The notes: generated from the letters alone by a model not told the origin. Positions 18,969-28,904 are shown, counted from the stretch's first letter. The stretch is DNA of 64,000 bases from Labilithrix sp. (GCA_019637225.1 JAHBWC010000002.1:1-64000); one strand, 5' to 3'. A program made the numbers and translations.

Positions 18969-19454
18969 ATGCCGAGCCCGAAGTATCCGCTCAAGCCGCT
19001 CCTCGAGCACCGGGAACGCAAGGTCGACGACGCCACGGCCGAGCTCGGCGACGCGGTGCGTGCACGGGAGGCGGCCGACGCCGCCCGCGCGCGCGCGGAG
19101 GCGACCCGACGCGACGCGGAGGAGCGTGCGTCGCACGTGCGGGCCGAGGAGGCCGAGCGCCTCGGTCGCGGCGAGCTCAGCGTGGCCGATCTCGCGCGGG
19201 GGCAGGCGTGGGAGATCGGGGCGAGCGCCCAGATCCGGCGGCTCACGGAGGCGGTCGAGGTCGCCGAGCAGGACGTCGCGGAGGCGCGCGACGGAGAGGC
19301 CAGCGCCCGCGTCGATCTCGCGAGGAAGATGGCCGACCGCGACGTCGTCGTGAAGGACGAGGCCCGCTTCGTCGACGGACTACGAAAGCGCGCCCTCGCC
19401 GCCGAGGAAGAGGCTGCGGAAGAGGCGCGTCGAGGCGGAGGGCGTCGCTCGTGA
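18969..19454 (+). CDS. FliJ/YscO-like coiled-coil protein
   Basis: 161 aa, almost entirely a long alpha-helical coiled coil rich in Ala, Glu, Arg and Asp, starting with the compact N-terminus MPSPKYPLKPLLEHRERKVD. A short Y/F-x-L-x-P-L-L start then a coiled coil of about 150 residues is the layout of FliJ (flagellar export) and YscO (type III secretion), which sit in the export ATPase. No flagellar or secretion genes are adjacent, so this is a similarity of form and the real role may be different. The ATG at 18969 is preferred. Its TGA shares GTGA with the transglycosylase GTG, so the two are translationally coupled. Confidence 0.5.
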   Translation: MPSPKYPLKPLLEHRERKVDDATAELGDAVRAREAADAARARAEATRRDAEERASHVRAEEAERLGRGELSVADLARGQAWEIGASAQIRRLTEAVEVAEQDVAEARDGEASARVDLARKMADRDVVVKDEARFVDGLRKRALAAEEEAAEEARRGGGRRS

Positions 19455-21874
19455 GGCGGCCGTGGGTCCTCTCCTCGGTTGTGCGCACGTCGGGCACGCG
19501 CACGTCGGGCACGCTCGCGCGGGGCGCGGCGCTCGCGTGCCTCGTCGCGGTCGCAGGGTGCCGCAGCGGCTCGAACGCGGCGCCGCCGCTCGCGACGCCG
19601 GCCGCGTCGGCGGAGGCCAAGGGCGCGCCGGCGAGCGGCGCGATGTCGCTCCCGACGCTGAAGGTCCTCCTCGACGATCCGCGGCTCGCGTCGGCGCGCG
19701 CCTTCGAGCGGAGCAAGGACTGGGCGGCGGCCGCGAAGGCCGTGCACGACGCCCACCCTCTGGACCTGCCGCCGCCGGAGGCGTGCGCGTGGGACTACCT
19801 CGAGGGCCGTCTCTTCGTCGCGGCGAACGCCACCACCGAGGCGATCGCTGCGTTCGAGCGCGCCGAGGCGGCGATTTGCCCGCTCGCGGGCCACGCGAAG
19901 CTGCGCTCCGCGCAGGCGATCGCACGCTCCGGGCGCGCGGACGAAGCGATCGCGCGGGCGCGCGCCGTGCCCTCCGATCACACGTCGCTCAAGGACGACG
20001 TGAAGATGGTCCTCGCCGAGTCGCACGCCGCGAAGGGCGACCGCGCCGGCGCGCTCCCGCTCTGGCGGGCATGGCTCGCGGCTAACCCGTACGGGTCGCG
20101 GTGGGTCGACACGTCGGTACGGATCGCGAGCGCGCTGCTCGACGGGGTCGACGGACCGGCCGACGCGCGGGCGAAGGAGGCCTACGACGCGGCGACGCGC
20201 GTGGTCATCGAGGCGCCGCGGCTGGCGGATTCGTCGGGCGCGACCCAGGCGCGCACGAGGGCGGTGGCGCTCCTCCGGGCCAAGGATCGGACGGTCACCG
20301 AGGCGCTCAGCGACGTCGAGCGCGCGCGTCAGGCGCAAGGCTGGCTCGACGCGAGCGAGCCGACCCGCGCCTTCGACCTCGCGAGCGCGGTCCTGAAGGG
20401 GCCCTCCGGCGCGGCCTCGTGCAAGGCGGCGCTCACGCGCGCGTACGCGTCCGCGAAGAAGTCGCCGAAGGTCGACACGTGGGCCGACGCGGTCTCCGCC
20501 TGCGAGAAGGACGCCGAGCTCGTCACGGCGCTCTTCGCGGGCGCGAAGGCGCGGACCGGCAAGGATCCCAAGCTCGCGATCGAGTGGTTCGGCAAGGTCG
20601 AGGCGCTCTTCCCGAACCACAGGCTCGCGGACGACGCGCGCTTCCGCGCGGCGCTGCTCGTGGCGCAGGGGACGGACGAGGACCGCGAGGACCGCTCCGA
20701 GCAGATGCTCTGGACCTTGCCCGACGCCTATCCGTCGGGCGACATGCGGACCGAGGCGCTCTTTCGCGTCGTGCTCGCGCAGCTCCAGAAGGGACGCGTC
20801 GAGGACTGGGAGGCGGTCAAGCCTGTGCTCGACCGCATCGTCGAGCTCACCCCCGAGGATCGCCACTGGGCGACGGCCGGCCGCGCCGAGTACTTCCGGG
20901 CGCGCGCCGCGGCGATGACGGGCGACGGCGAGGGGGCGGTCCGGCGCTGGGACCACGTGGTCGAGCAGCACCCGCTCTCGTTCTACATGCTGCTCTCGTA
21001 CGCGCGCCTCTCCGAGCTCGATCCCGCGCGGGCGAAGCGTGTCCTCGACGGCGCCGCCCTGCGCGACCGGGAGCCCACGGCGCCGGAGCTCCGGGCCTTC
21101 CCGTCGAAGGCGCATCCGGTCCTCGAGGCGCCGGCGGTCACGCGGGCCATGAGGCTGCTCGAGGTCGGCGACGTCGACGCCGCGCGCCGCGAGCTCGCCG
21201 CGTCGGGGGCCGTCGCCGAGGCGGCCGACCCCGAGGTCATCTGGACGGTCGGCGCGCTCTACAACCAGGCAGGCTTGTTCGAGCTCGGTCACGCGTTCTC
21301 GCGCGGCCGGGTGACCGACCATCTCGAGCACTACCCCGAGGGCAAGTGGCGGGTGCCGTGGGAGACGGCGTACCCGCGCGCGTATGCGCCGCTCGTCGCG
21401 ACGACGTGCGCGAAGTACACGCTCCCGCAGCCCATCACGTGGGGCGTGATGCGCGAGGAGTCGAGCTTCATCGCCGACGTGAAGAGCCACGCGAACGCGT
21501 ACGGGCTGATGCAGCTCATCATCCCGACGGCGAAGGGGGTCGCGGTCGGGACCGGCTACGGCAGCGACGAGGACTCGCTCCGGAGACCCGAGGTGTCGAT
21601 CGAGCTCGGCACGAAGCTCCTCGCGTCGCTTCGGAAGAAGCACGGTCACGACGCGCTCGCGATCGGCGCGTACAACGGCGGCTCGGGCGCGGTGAACCGC
21701 TGGATGACCGGCCGCACGTCGGACGAGCTCGATCTGTTCGTCGAGAACGTGCCGTGGGAAGAGACGCGGAACTACATCAAGCGCGTCCTCTCCAGCGTCG
21801 CGGCCTACGGCTACCTCTACGATCGCAAGGCGTTCGACGACGCCCTCGGCATCCCGCTGCGGTTGGGGCGGTGA
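19451..21874 (+). CDS. Soluble lytic murein transglycosylase (Slt70-like) lipoprotein
   Basis: 807 aa. GTG start overlaps the upstream stop (GTGA, 19451-19454). A signal region ends in A-V-A-G-C (Cys37). Residues about 60-620 form a helical TPR-like superhelix, as in the ring of Slt70. The catalytic domain is at about 640-800: E-S-x-F motif (catalytic Glu at about 670), then A-N-A-Y-G-L-M-Q-L and AYNGG. It cleaves the MurNAc-GlcNAc bond of peptidoglycan, giving 1,6-anhydro-MurNAc ends, and should be attached to a membrane facing the periplasm. The next gene, AddB, overlaps it by GTGA at 21871-21874. Confidence 0.88.
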   Translation: MRRPWVLSSVVRTSGTRTSGTLARGAALACLVAVAGCRSGSNAAPPLATPAASAEAKGAPASGAMSLPTLKVLLDDPRLASARAFERSKDWAAAAKAVHDAHPLDLPPPEACAWDYLEGRLFVAANATTEAIAAFERAEAAICPLAGHAKLRSAQAIARSGRADEAIARARAVPSDHTSLKDDVKMVLAESHAAKGDRAGALPLWRAWLAANPYGSRWVDTSVRIASALLDGVDGPADARAKEAYDAATRVVIEAPRLADSSGATQARTRAVALLRAKDRTVTEALSDVERARQAQGWLDASEPTRAFDLASAVLKGPSGAASCKAALTRAYASAKKSPKVDTWADAVSACEKDAELVTALFAGAKARTGKDPKLAIEWFGKVEALFPNHRLADDARFRAALLVAQGTDEDREDRSEQMLWTLPDAYPSGDMRTEALFRVVLAQLQKGRVEDWEAVKPVLDRIVELTPEDRHWATAGRAEYFRARAAAMTGDGEGAVRRWDHVVEQHPLSFYMLLSYARLSELDPARAKRVLDGAALRDREPTAPELRAFPSKAHPVLEAPAVTRAMRLLEVGDVDAARRELAASGAVAEAADPEVIWTVGALYNQAGLFELGHAFSRGRVTDHLEHYPEGKWRVPWETAYPRAYAPLVATTCAKYTLPQPITWGVMREESSFIADVKSHANAYGLMQLIIPTAKGVAVGTGYGSDEDSLRRPEVSIELGTKLLASLRKKHGHDALAIGAYNGGSGAVNRWMTGRTSDELDLFVENVPWEETRNYIKRVLSSVAAYGYLYDRKAFDDALGIPLRLGR

Positions 21875-24800
21875 CTCCGGCGGACGAGCCGGCAGCATCG
21901 GCGGAGGCGCGGCCTACGGCGTGGTCGAGCGGCGAGCTCGTCGTCGTCCCGACGGAGCGGCACGTCGAGCGCCTCGCACGCGACGGGCAGCGCGGAGAGA
22001 CGCGCGCATCGCTCAGGGCGAGGCTCGCCGCGTCTCTCCTGCCGGGGGTGCGCTTCGCCGACGCGCGCGAGGCGCGCCTCACGCTCGCCGTCGCGCTCGA
22101 AGAGGCAGTGTCGTCGCAGCCGCCGTCGCGCAAGGAGGCGGCCTCGCGCGCGAGCGGGCAGCTCGGCCTCTTCGGCGCGGCCGCCGGTGGAGGACCCGAC
22201 GATCCGCTGCTCGCGACGCTGCGAGGACGCGGCGGCGCGTCGTGGGTCCGCGCGGTGACCGCGATCGACGACGCGATCGGCGCGCTCCGCTCGCGCGGCG
22301 CGACCGAGCTGCACCTCGAACGGGTGCGCGGGACGGGCGTCGCTCCCGCGCGCGCGCGGACGCTCGCGGCGGCGATGCGCGCGCTCGACGACGCGCTCGC
22401 ACGCGCGGGCGCGCGCGACGGCCGTCTCGTGGGGCCCGCGCTCGCCACCGCGATCCGCGAGGCCGGCGCAGGCGCGCTCGAAGACATCCTCGGCGCGCGC
22501 CATGTCCGCGCCCGGTGGCTCCTCGTCTGGGACCCGCACGACCTCGCTTGGTGGCGGGCGCTCGACGAGACGCTCGGCCGGAGCCGCGCCGCGCCGTCTT
22601 CCGGTGGAGAGTCGGCTGCGCGGCGCGGACCGGGCTTCGCGCGCGTCGTCCTCCCGGCGTTCGACAAGCGGCTCGAGGGCGCGCGCGAGCGCGATCCGCT
22701 CGAGGTGATCTCGGACGCCGTCGCGCGCCACCTCGACGCCGCGCCGGAGAGCGAGATCGTCCCCGCGGTGCTCGGAGACCTGGGCGCCACGCCGCCTCGC
22801 GTCGAGGACGCCGGCAAGCGCCTCCGCCTCCTCCGCGCCGCCGACGCGCGCAGCGGGGCCCGCGCGGTCGCCGATCTCGTGCGAAGCGCGCTCGACGGCG
22901 GCGCGCGCGTGGAGCGCGTGGCCATCGTCTATCCGCAGCGCGATGAGCGGACGCTCGTGCCGCTCCGCCGCGCGCTCGCCGAGATGTCGATCGTCTTTCA
23001 CGACGCGCTCGGGCCGCCGCCGTCGAGCGTGCCGGTCGTCGCGGCGGCCCTCCACGCGCTCGCCGCCGCGGAGTCGCTCGATCGCCTCGCCGTCGCGCGC
23101 CTCCTTCGGTCGGGCTACATCGACGCGCCTCGCGTCCTCGGACAGCCCGCCGGTGAAGCGCCCGACTTCCGCGCCGCGGAGCGCTCCCTCGGTCGCGTCG
23201 CGCGCGCGCTCGAGACGCGCGCGACGGCGGCCGGCGCCGACGAGGTCGAGCGCCTCGTGCGGACGGGAGCGGCGCATCCGGACGACGAGGCTTCCGCGCG
23301 CCGCGTCGCGGACATCCTCGCGCGAGCCCGCGCGGCGCGGACCCGAGGCGAGCGCGTGCGCGCCGCGCAGACGTTGTTTCGAGACCTCGGCTTCGGGTCG
23401 CGCGCGGGCAGGGGAGCGCTCGCGACGTTCGCGCGGGACGAGGCGCCTTCCGGCGTCGAGCGCCTCGAGCGCCTCGCGATCGCGCGCGACGTGCGCGCGT
23501 GGGACGTGATGGAGGCCGCGCTCGACGTGTACGCGACGACGGCGCTCCGCGATCCTTCCGCGCGTGCGCGGCCGCTCGACGCCGAGGTCTTCCGCCTCGA
23601 GCTCACGGAGCTGCTCGACGGCTCGGCGGTGCTCCCGAACGCAGGCCGCGCGGGCGCGGTCCGGATCGCGCGTCTCGCCGATCTGCCGGGCGACGAGCTC
23701 GATCTGCTCGTTGTCCTCGACGCGAACGACGGCGTGCTCCCGCGCGACGTCCGGCCGATCTCGCTGGTGTCGGAGGCGCTCGAGGGCGCGGTCGCGCGCG
23801 CGGCGCGCGAGGCCTTCGTCCCGCTGCAGGCGAGCGAGCTCGCCGCGCGCGATCTCGCAGCGCTCGCGGCAGGCGCGGCGGAGAGCGCCGAGATTGTCCT
23901 CGTGACGACCGCCGAGGACGCCGGTGAAGCTCCCGCGTCGCCGTCGCGCGTGTTCGTCGCGCTGGCGCGCGCCGGGGTCGCCGTCGAGGAGGCCGCGCGC
24001 GCGGCCACGGGAACGGCTCCGCTCGGGGCTCACGCGCTCCAGACGATCGGGGAAATCGAGCGCCGCGCCGCCCGCGAGCGCGCGCGCGAGGGCTTCTTCC
24101 TCGATCCTGCGCGGCCGCAATCGGCGCTCGTCGGCAACCTCACTGTGGGGTCGAGCCCACGCGAAGCGATCGCGCGCGTCGTCTCCGCCGAGATGGGCAG
24201 CGGGCGCGATCGCGCCCTCGCGGTCACGTCGATCGAGCGCTTCGCGCAGTGCGCGTTCAAGGGCTATGCGCACGTCGTGCTCGCCGCGCGCGAGGGCGAA
24301 GAGCAGCGCGAGCTGCCGGACGCACGAGAGGAGGGAAACCTCGGTCACACGGCGCTCGCGGCCGCCTTCCTGGCGACGCGAGAAGAGTGGCCACGTCGTC
24401 CGCGCGACGCGGGCGCGATCGTCGCGAAGGGCCTCGAAGCGGCGGACGCGGCGCTCGCCGCGTCGGCGGGCCACGCGCCGCTTCGTGCGATCGTGCGGTT
24501 GCGTGTGCGCGAGTCCGTGCGCGCCGTGCTTGCCCGCGCGCTCGGCGAGGACGATTGGGACTTCACGCTCGCCGAGCAGGCGTTCGGAGACGGCAAGCCA
24601 TGGCCACCCCTCCATGTGTCGAGCGGGGCGCTCGACGTATGGCTCCGCGGCTCGATCGACCGAGTCGACCGCGCTCACGGACGCGCCGCGGTCCGCGTCA
24701 TCGACTACAAGCGCAGCAAGAGCACCGTGCGCGACGCGTCGTCGCTCCTCGGCGAGACCGCGCTTCAGGTTCCGATCTACGCGCTCGTCGCCGCCCAGCG

Positions 24801-25104
24801 CCTCGAGGCGCCGGCCACGGGCGCGTACGTCCCGATCCAGCCGCGCGATCTCGCGACGGAGACGAAGGCGAACACGCGCGCGGAGGACCGCGTCGGCGAG
24901 CTCTCCCGGCGCGAGGCCGCCGGCGTGCCGTCCGAGATCGAGCGTCGGGTCCTGCAGATCGCCGTCGACGCGCGCTCGGGTCGCTTCGCGCCGGTGCCGG
25001 CTCGCGAGGCCGAGTGCACGCATTGCAGCGTGAGCGGTGGCTGTCGGAAGCCTCGCTTCGCGATGGCACCGGCGGACGACCTCGAGGACAAGGAGACGCC
25101 GTGA
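21871..25104 (+). CDS. addB: AddB-like nuclease subunit with Fe-S cluster motif
   Basis: 1077 aa, the expected size for AddB. Together with AddA it forms a helicase-nuclease that resects double-strand breaks for recombination. The C-terminal PD-(D/E)XK nuclease shows G-S-I-D-R-V-D then V-I-D-Y-K-R-S-K. Four cysteines, Cys794 and Cys1049/1052/1058, follow the C...C-X2-C-X5-C pattern described for the AddB 4Fe-4S cluster. The middle has a PGDELDLLVVLDANDGVLP stretch of the kind in inactive UvrD-like AddB folds. The N-terminus has no usable Walker A, as expected for AddB. GTG start and GTGA overlaps with both neighbours mark an operon. Confidence 0.85.
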   Translation: MTPADEPAASAEARPTAWSSGELVVVPTERHVERLARDGQRGETRASLRARLAASLLPGVRFADAREARLTLAVALEEAVSSQPPSRKEAASRASGQLGLFGAAAGGGPDDPLLATLRGRGGASWVRAVTAIDDAIGALRSRGATELHLERVRGTGVAPARARTLAAAMRALDDALARAGARDGRLVGPALATAIREAGAGALEDILGARHVRARWLLVWDPHDLAWWRALDETLGRSRAAPSSGGESAARRGPGFARVVLPAFDKRLEGARERDPLEVISDAVARHLDAAPESEIVPAVLGDLGATPPRVEDAGKRLRLLRAADARSGARAVADLVRSALDGGARVERVAIVYPQRDERTLVPLRRALAEMSIVFHDALGPPPSSVPVVAAALHALAAAESLDRLAVARLLRSGYIDAPRVLGQPAGEAPDFRAAERSLGRVARALETRATAAGADEVERLVRTGAAHPDDEASARRVADILARARAARTRGERVRAAQTLFRDLGFGSRAGRGALATFARDEAPSGVERLERLAIARDVRAWDVMEAALDVYATTALRDPSARARPLDAEVFRLELTELLDGSAVLPNAGRAGAVRIARLADLPGDELDLLVVLDANDGVLPRDVRPISLVSEALEGAVARAAREAFVPLQASELAARDLAALAAGAAESAEIVLVTTAEDAGEAPASPSRVFVALARAGVAVEEAARAATGTAPLGAHALQTIGEIERRAARERAREGFFLDPARPQSALVGNLTVGSSPREAIARVVSAEMGSGRDRALAVTSIERFAQCAFKGYAHVVLAAREGEEQRELPDAREEGNLGHTALAAAFLATREEWPRRPRDAGAIVAKGLEAADAALAASAGHAPLRAIVRLRVRESVRAVLARALGEDDWDFTLAEQAFGDGKPWPPLHVSSGALDVWLRGSIDRVDRAHGRAAVRVIDYKRSKSTVRDASSLLGETALQVPIYALVAAQRLEAPATGAYVPIQPRDLATETKANTRAEDRVGELSRREAAGVPSEIERRVLQIAVDARSGRFAPVPAREAECTHCSVSGGCRKPRFAMAPADDLEDKETP

Positions 25105-28100
25105 GCGAGTCCGCGCTCTACGCGATGCCTCGAAACCTCGTCCTCGCGGCGAGCGCGGGCACCGGCAAGACCCACGCGCTCGTCGGTGTCGTCGTCCACC
25201 TCCTCGTCGGCGGGAGGGCAGGCGGCGCGGTCGACCCCGCGCGCATCGTCGCGACGACGTTCAGCCGCAAGGCCGCGTCCGAGATCCGCGCGCGCGTCAC
25301 CGCCGAGGTCGAGCGGCTCACCACCGAGCCCGCCGCGTCGGTGTACGCGGCCGGGCTCCGCGAGGCCCTCGGCGGGTCGGCGAGCGACGCCGAGCTCGCG
25401 AAGCGGGCGAACAAGGCCCTCGCGCGCCTCCCGCAGGCGCGCTTCGGGACGCTCCACAGCTTCGCGACGGGCATCGTGCAGCGGTATGCCGTCGAGCTCG
25501 GCCTCGGCCCCGGCTTCGAGCTCGCGACCGAGGCCGACTCGCGGGCGCGCATCGACGACGCGATCGCGCGTGCCCTCGAGCGTCGCCTCGCCGAGAGCCC
25601 CGAGGCGCTGCGCGCCCTCGCAGAGGCCGCGGGCGGGATCGACAGGCTCGTGTTCTCGCTCCGGCGGGTGCTGGGGACGCTCGAGGAGGACGGCCGATCC
25701 GCACGCGACCTCGAGCTCGACGCGCGCGACACCGAGGTCGTCGAGGGCCAGATGCGCGAGCTTCTGATCCACGCGCGCGCGATCGCGAGCCACCCGCCCG
25801 CCGAGGCGCTCTCGCGCGAGCTGGCCGCCGCCTGGGACTCGGGCGACGAGCCGCGGATCGAGGCCGCCGCCGCGCAATTGACCGGGCTGCCCGCGCGGGG
25901 GAAGAAGACGCCCGAGCTCGAGGCGTTCTTCGTGTTTCGGAGCGAGCTCTCCGGCACGCGGAACGACGACAAGGGCCGTCGACTCGCGCGCGCCTGGCGA
26001 GCGCGGCACGCCTTCACGCGCTACGCCGGGCTCGTCCGCGACGTCGTGGCGGAGGCGGAGTCCGAGATCGAGCTCTCCGGGCGCGCGCGCGCGACGCTCG
26101 GGTTCGGCGAGGTGCTGCGCGCGGCGCGCGAGCTCTTGCGCGATCGGCCCGACGTCTCGGCCGAGGTGAGCGCCGGCATCGAGGCGCTCCTCGTCGACGA
26201 GTTCCAGGACACGTCGCGCGTGCAGCGCGATCTCCTGCAGCTCCTCTGGGCGCGACCCGACGCGCGGCCGGCCGCGGGGCAGATCCCGCCGCTCTCGGCG
26301 ATGCGGCCGTCCGGGCTCCTCGTCGTCGGCGATCGCAAGCAGTCGATCTACGGGTTTCGCGGCGCGGACGTCGGCGTCTTCGCGGAGCTCGCGGTCGGCC
26401 TCGCCGGCGCGCCGGCGCGCGAGGCGCTCGGGATCCCCGCGGGTGTGACCTGGGAACCGAAGGAGCCGCTCGCCGACTTCCACGCGCTCCGCCACAACCG
26501 CCGGAGCGTCCCGTCGATCCTCGCGTTCGCGAACGCGTTCAGCGCGCGCCGATTCCAGCCCGGCGATCCGCCGCCGGAGCTGTTCGAGATCGAGTACGTC
26601 CCGGCGACCGAGGACCTCCTCGTCCCGCCGGAGCGCGACGCGACGCTGCCGAGCGCGCCGGCGACCACGTGGCTCCGCGTCTCGCCGAAGGGCTCGTCGT
26701 CGACGCGCCTCGAGGAGGCGCTCGTCATCGCGTCGAAGATCGCCGAGCTCGTCGCCGGAGGAGCCGCGAGCCACCGCGACGTCGCGGTCTTGGCCACGAC
26801 GAACGGGATGCTCGACGCGGCCGCGTTCGCGCTCGCGCAGGCGGACATTCCGTACGTCGTTGCCGGCAAGAGCTTCTTCCGCGCGCGCGAGATCAGCGAT
26901 CTGGCGGCGATGCTCGCGCTCTTGCTCGAGCCGAGCGATCGGCTCGCGGCGCTCGAGGTGCTCCGCGGTCCGTGGGCGGGCGTGCACGACGAGACCTTGC
27001 TCGGTCTCGTGGTGCCGGGGAAGGGCCTCGCGCCGCCGTCCTCGTGGGCCGAGCCACCCTCGCCGGAGCTCGTGCACGCCGAGGACAGGCCGGCGCTCGC
27101 GGCGATCGCGTCGCTCGTCGCGTCGATCGGGCGATCTGCCGGGCGCCTGGGCGCGGGCGCGATCCTGCGCGAGGTGGTCGCCGCGTGCGGCCTCGAGGCG
27201 GTGCTCGGCGCGATGCCGCGAGGGCAGCAGCGCGTCGCGAACGTGCAGAAGCTGCTCGCGATGGCCGATCGCCACCCCGATGCGCGCGCCTTCCGCGCGT
27301 GGCTCGACGACGCGAAGGAGCAAGAGATCGCCGAGTCGGAGGCGGCGACATTCTCGGACGACGACGACGCGGTTCGTCTCCTCACGATCCACGCGAGCAA
27401 GGGCCTCGATTTTCCGATCGTCTTCGTCCCGGAGATCGGCGCTTCGCTCCCGCGCACCGAGCGGGGCGTCGCGCGCGTCGCGCTCGGCGCGGGCGACGCG
27501 GCCAACGTCCTGTCGGTGCGGATCGCCGACGAGGCCGGCCTGGTCCTCGATCCGCCGTCCTATGCGCGCGCCCACGCCGTCACGCGCCGGCGCGAGCGCG
27601 CCGAGCGCCAGCGCCTCGCCTACGTCGCGGTGACGCGCGCGGCGGAGGCGATGTTCCTCGTCGGTGGGCGCGCGAGCGACACGGCGCTCGATCCGGGCGC
27701 GTCGACGCTCGCGGTCGTCGAGGCGCTCGCCGACGAGCGTCCCGAGCTGCTCGCGGTGGAAGACGTCGACGTCCCGGAGGCGAGGAGGCCCGCCGACGAG
27801 GCTCCCAGCGTCGCGCCGGAGCCTGGCGCGCCGACGAGCGCGCGGCGGATCCCCGCGTGGCGCGTGCTTCCGATCGCGCCGACCGCGCTCGCCGACTTCG
27901 ATCACTGCCCGCGCCGCTTCGAGCTCGTGCACCTCCTCGGCCTCCCCGAGCACGTGCGCCGCCGGCGCGGAGGTCCTGAGCTCGGCGCAGCGGAGACGCC
28001 GGGCGTGGCGGAGGCGCCGGACGCGGCGAGCGCGCCGGACGCGCTGGATGAGCCGGACGCGCTGGATGAGCCGAGCGCGCCGGATGCGCCGAACGCGCCG

Positions 28101-28808
28101 CGCGCGCCGGACGCGAGCCCCGCGGAGCGCGCTGGGCCTCTGCGGGTTCACGTCCTCGTGGGGACCGCAGAGGCCGGCACGATCGCGCACGCCGTCCTCG
28201 AGCGTCTGCCGCTCGCAACCTTCCTCGATCCCGCGCGCGCCGCTCTGGACGTCGCACGCACGCTCGAGGGCGCGGGGATCCCGGAGGACCACCCGCAGCA
28301 CGCGGCCATCGCCGGGCGCGCACGACGCTTCCTCGAGAGCGGATACGCGCGCGCGATCGCCGAGCGCGGCGCGACGGTCGCGCGCGAGGTCCCGTTCGTC
28401 CTCCCGATCGAGGACGACGCGGGGCGCACGGTCTCGCTCCGCGGCAGCATGGACCTCGTCGTCGAGTGGCCGGACGGCGCGGTCGACGTCGTCGACTACA
28501 AGAGCGCGCGGAGCGGGAAGACGGACAGCTACGCGTTCCAGCTCGACGTCTACGCCCTCGCCGCGCGCGCACGCTTCCCGGCCGCCACGAGGCTCCGCGC
28601 CGGCCTCGCGTTCCTCGGCGGCGGCACCGGCGAGCCCGTCTGGCGTGAGCTCCCGAGCGAGCACGACGTGCGCAGCCGGATCGCGAACCTCGGCGCCGAG
28701 CTGATCCGTGCGCGCTGGACCGACGCGTTCCCGCGCGTCGCCATCGAGCGCTGCGAGTCGATTTATTGCGGCTTCATCGGCCGCTGCCACCCGCGCCGCG
28801 AGGCGTGA
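25101..28808 (+). CDS. addA: AddA-like UvrD-family helicase-nuclease subunit
   Basis: 1235 aa. UvrD/SF1A motifs: Walker A ASAGTGKT (about 17-25), TFSRKAASEIR, LLVDEFQDTS (Walker B), GDRKQSIYGFRGADV, LLTIHASKGLDFPIVF and LAYVAVTRA. The C-terminal PD-(D/E)XK nuclease has G-S-M-D-L then V-V-D-Y-K and Q-L-D-V-Y-A. Helicase and nuclease are separated by a Pro/Ala/Asp linker (about 960-1010) built partly of an 18-bp repeat. The protein is the motor of the AddAB complex. GTG start overlaps the addB stop (25101-25104). The addB-addA order is the one common in bacteria with AddAB. Confidence 0.9.
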   Translation: MSESALYAMPRNLVLAASAGTGKTHALVGVVVHLLVGGRAGGAVDPARIVATTFSRKAASEIRARVTAEVERLTTEPAASVYAAGLREALGGSASDAELAKRANKALARLPQARFGTLHSFATGIVQRYAVELGLGPGFELATEADSRARIDDAIARALERRLAESPEALRALAEAAGGIDRLVFSLRRVLGTLEEDGRSARDLELDARDTEVVEGQMRELLIHARAIASHPPAEALSRELAAAWDSGDEPRIEAAAAQLTGLPARGKKTPELEAFFVFRSELSGTRNDDKGRRLARAWRARHAFTRYAGLVRDVVAEAESEIELSGRARATLGFGEVLRAARELLRDRPDVSAEVSAGIEALLVDEFQDTSRVQRDLLQLLWARPDARPAAGQIPPLSAMRPSGLLVVGDRKQSIYGFRGADVGVFAELAVGLAGAPAREALGIPAGVTWEPKEPLADFHALRHNRRSVPSILAFANAFSARRFQPGDPPPELFEIEYVPATEDLLVPPERDATLPSAPATTWLRVSPKGSSSTRLEEALVIASKIAELVAGGAASHRDVAVLATTNGMLDAAAFALAQADIPYVVAGKSFFRAREISDLAAMLALLLEPSDRLAALEVLRGPWAGVHDETLLGLVVPGKGLAPPSSWAEPPSPELVHAEDRPALAAIASLVASIGRSAGRLGAGAILREVVAACGLEAVLGAMPRGQQRVANVQKLLAMADRHPDARAFRAWLDDAKEQEIAESEAATFSDDDDAVRLLTIHASKGLDFPIVFVPEIGASLPRTERGVARVALGAGDAANVLSVRIADEAGLVLDPPSYARAHAVTRRRERAERQRLAYVAVTRAAEAMFLVGGRASDTALDPGASTLAVVEALADERPELLAVEDVDVPEARRPADEAPSVAPEPGAPTSARRIPAWRVLPIAPTALADFDHCPRRFELVHLLGLPEHVRRRRGGPELGAAETPGVAEAPDAASAPDALDEPDALDEPSAPDAPNAPRAPDASPAERAGPLRVHVLVGTAEAGTIAHAVLERLPLATFLDPARAALDVARTLEGAGIPEDHPQHAAIAGRARRFLESGYARAIAERGATVAREVPFVLPIEDDAGRTVSLRGSMDLVVEWPDGAVDVVDYKSARSGKTDSYAFQLDVYALAARARFPAATRLRAGLAFLGGGTGEPVWRELPSEHDVRSRIANLGAELIRARWTDAFPRVAIERCESIYCGFIGRCHPRREA
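28035..28070 (+). repeat. Two perfect 18-bp units in the addA linker
   Basis: 28035-28052 and 28053-28070 are identical and encode Pro-Asp-Ala-Leu-Asp-Glu twice. They lie in a Pro/Ala/Asp-rich stretch between helicase and nuclease domains, so copy changes should alter linker length only. Confidence 0.85.
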
Positions 28809-28820
28809 GCGCGGCGCGAC

Positions 28821-28904
28821 GCGCGGCTGTCTCCGGCCGGCTGTCGCCGCGCGGCTGTCTCCGGCCGGCTGTCGCCGCGCGGCTGTCTCCGGCTCGCTCT
28901 CGCC
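28821..28904. repeat. Three tandem 28-bp repeats between addA and the convergent lipoprotein
   Basis: Copies 28821-28848 and 28849-28876 are identical; 28877-28904 matches for the first 18 bases and then diverges. The array almost fills the 107-bp gap between two convergent stop codons. Each unit contains CCGGCCGG, so transcripts could fold, but no single clear terminator stem is seen. Confidence 0.85.

Noticed and set aside
28821..28904. Possible CRISPR array in the 28-bp repeats
   Set aside because: Units are directly adjacent with no spacers and no cas genes.
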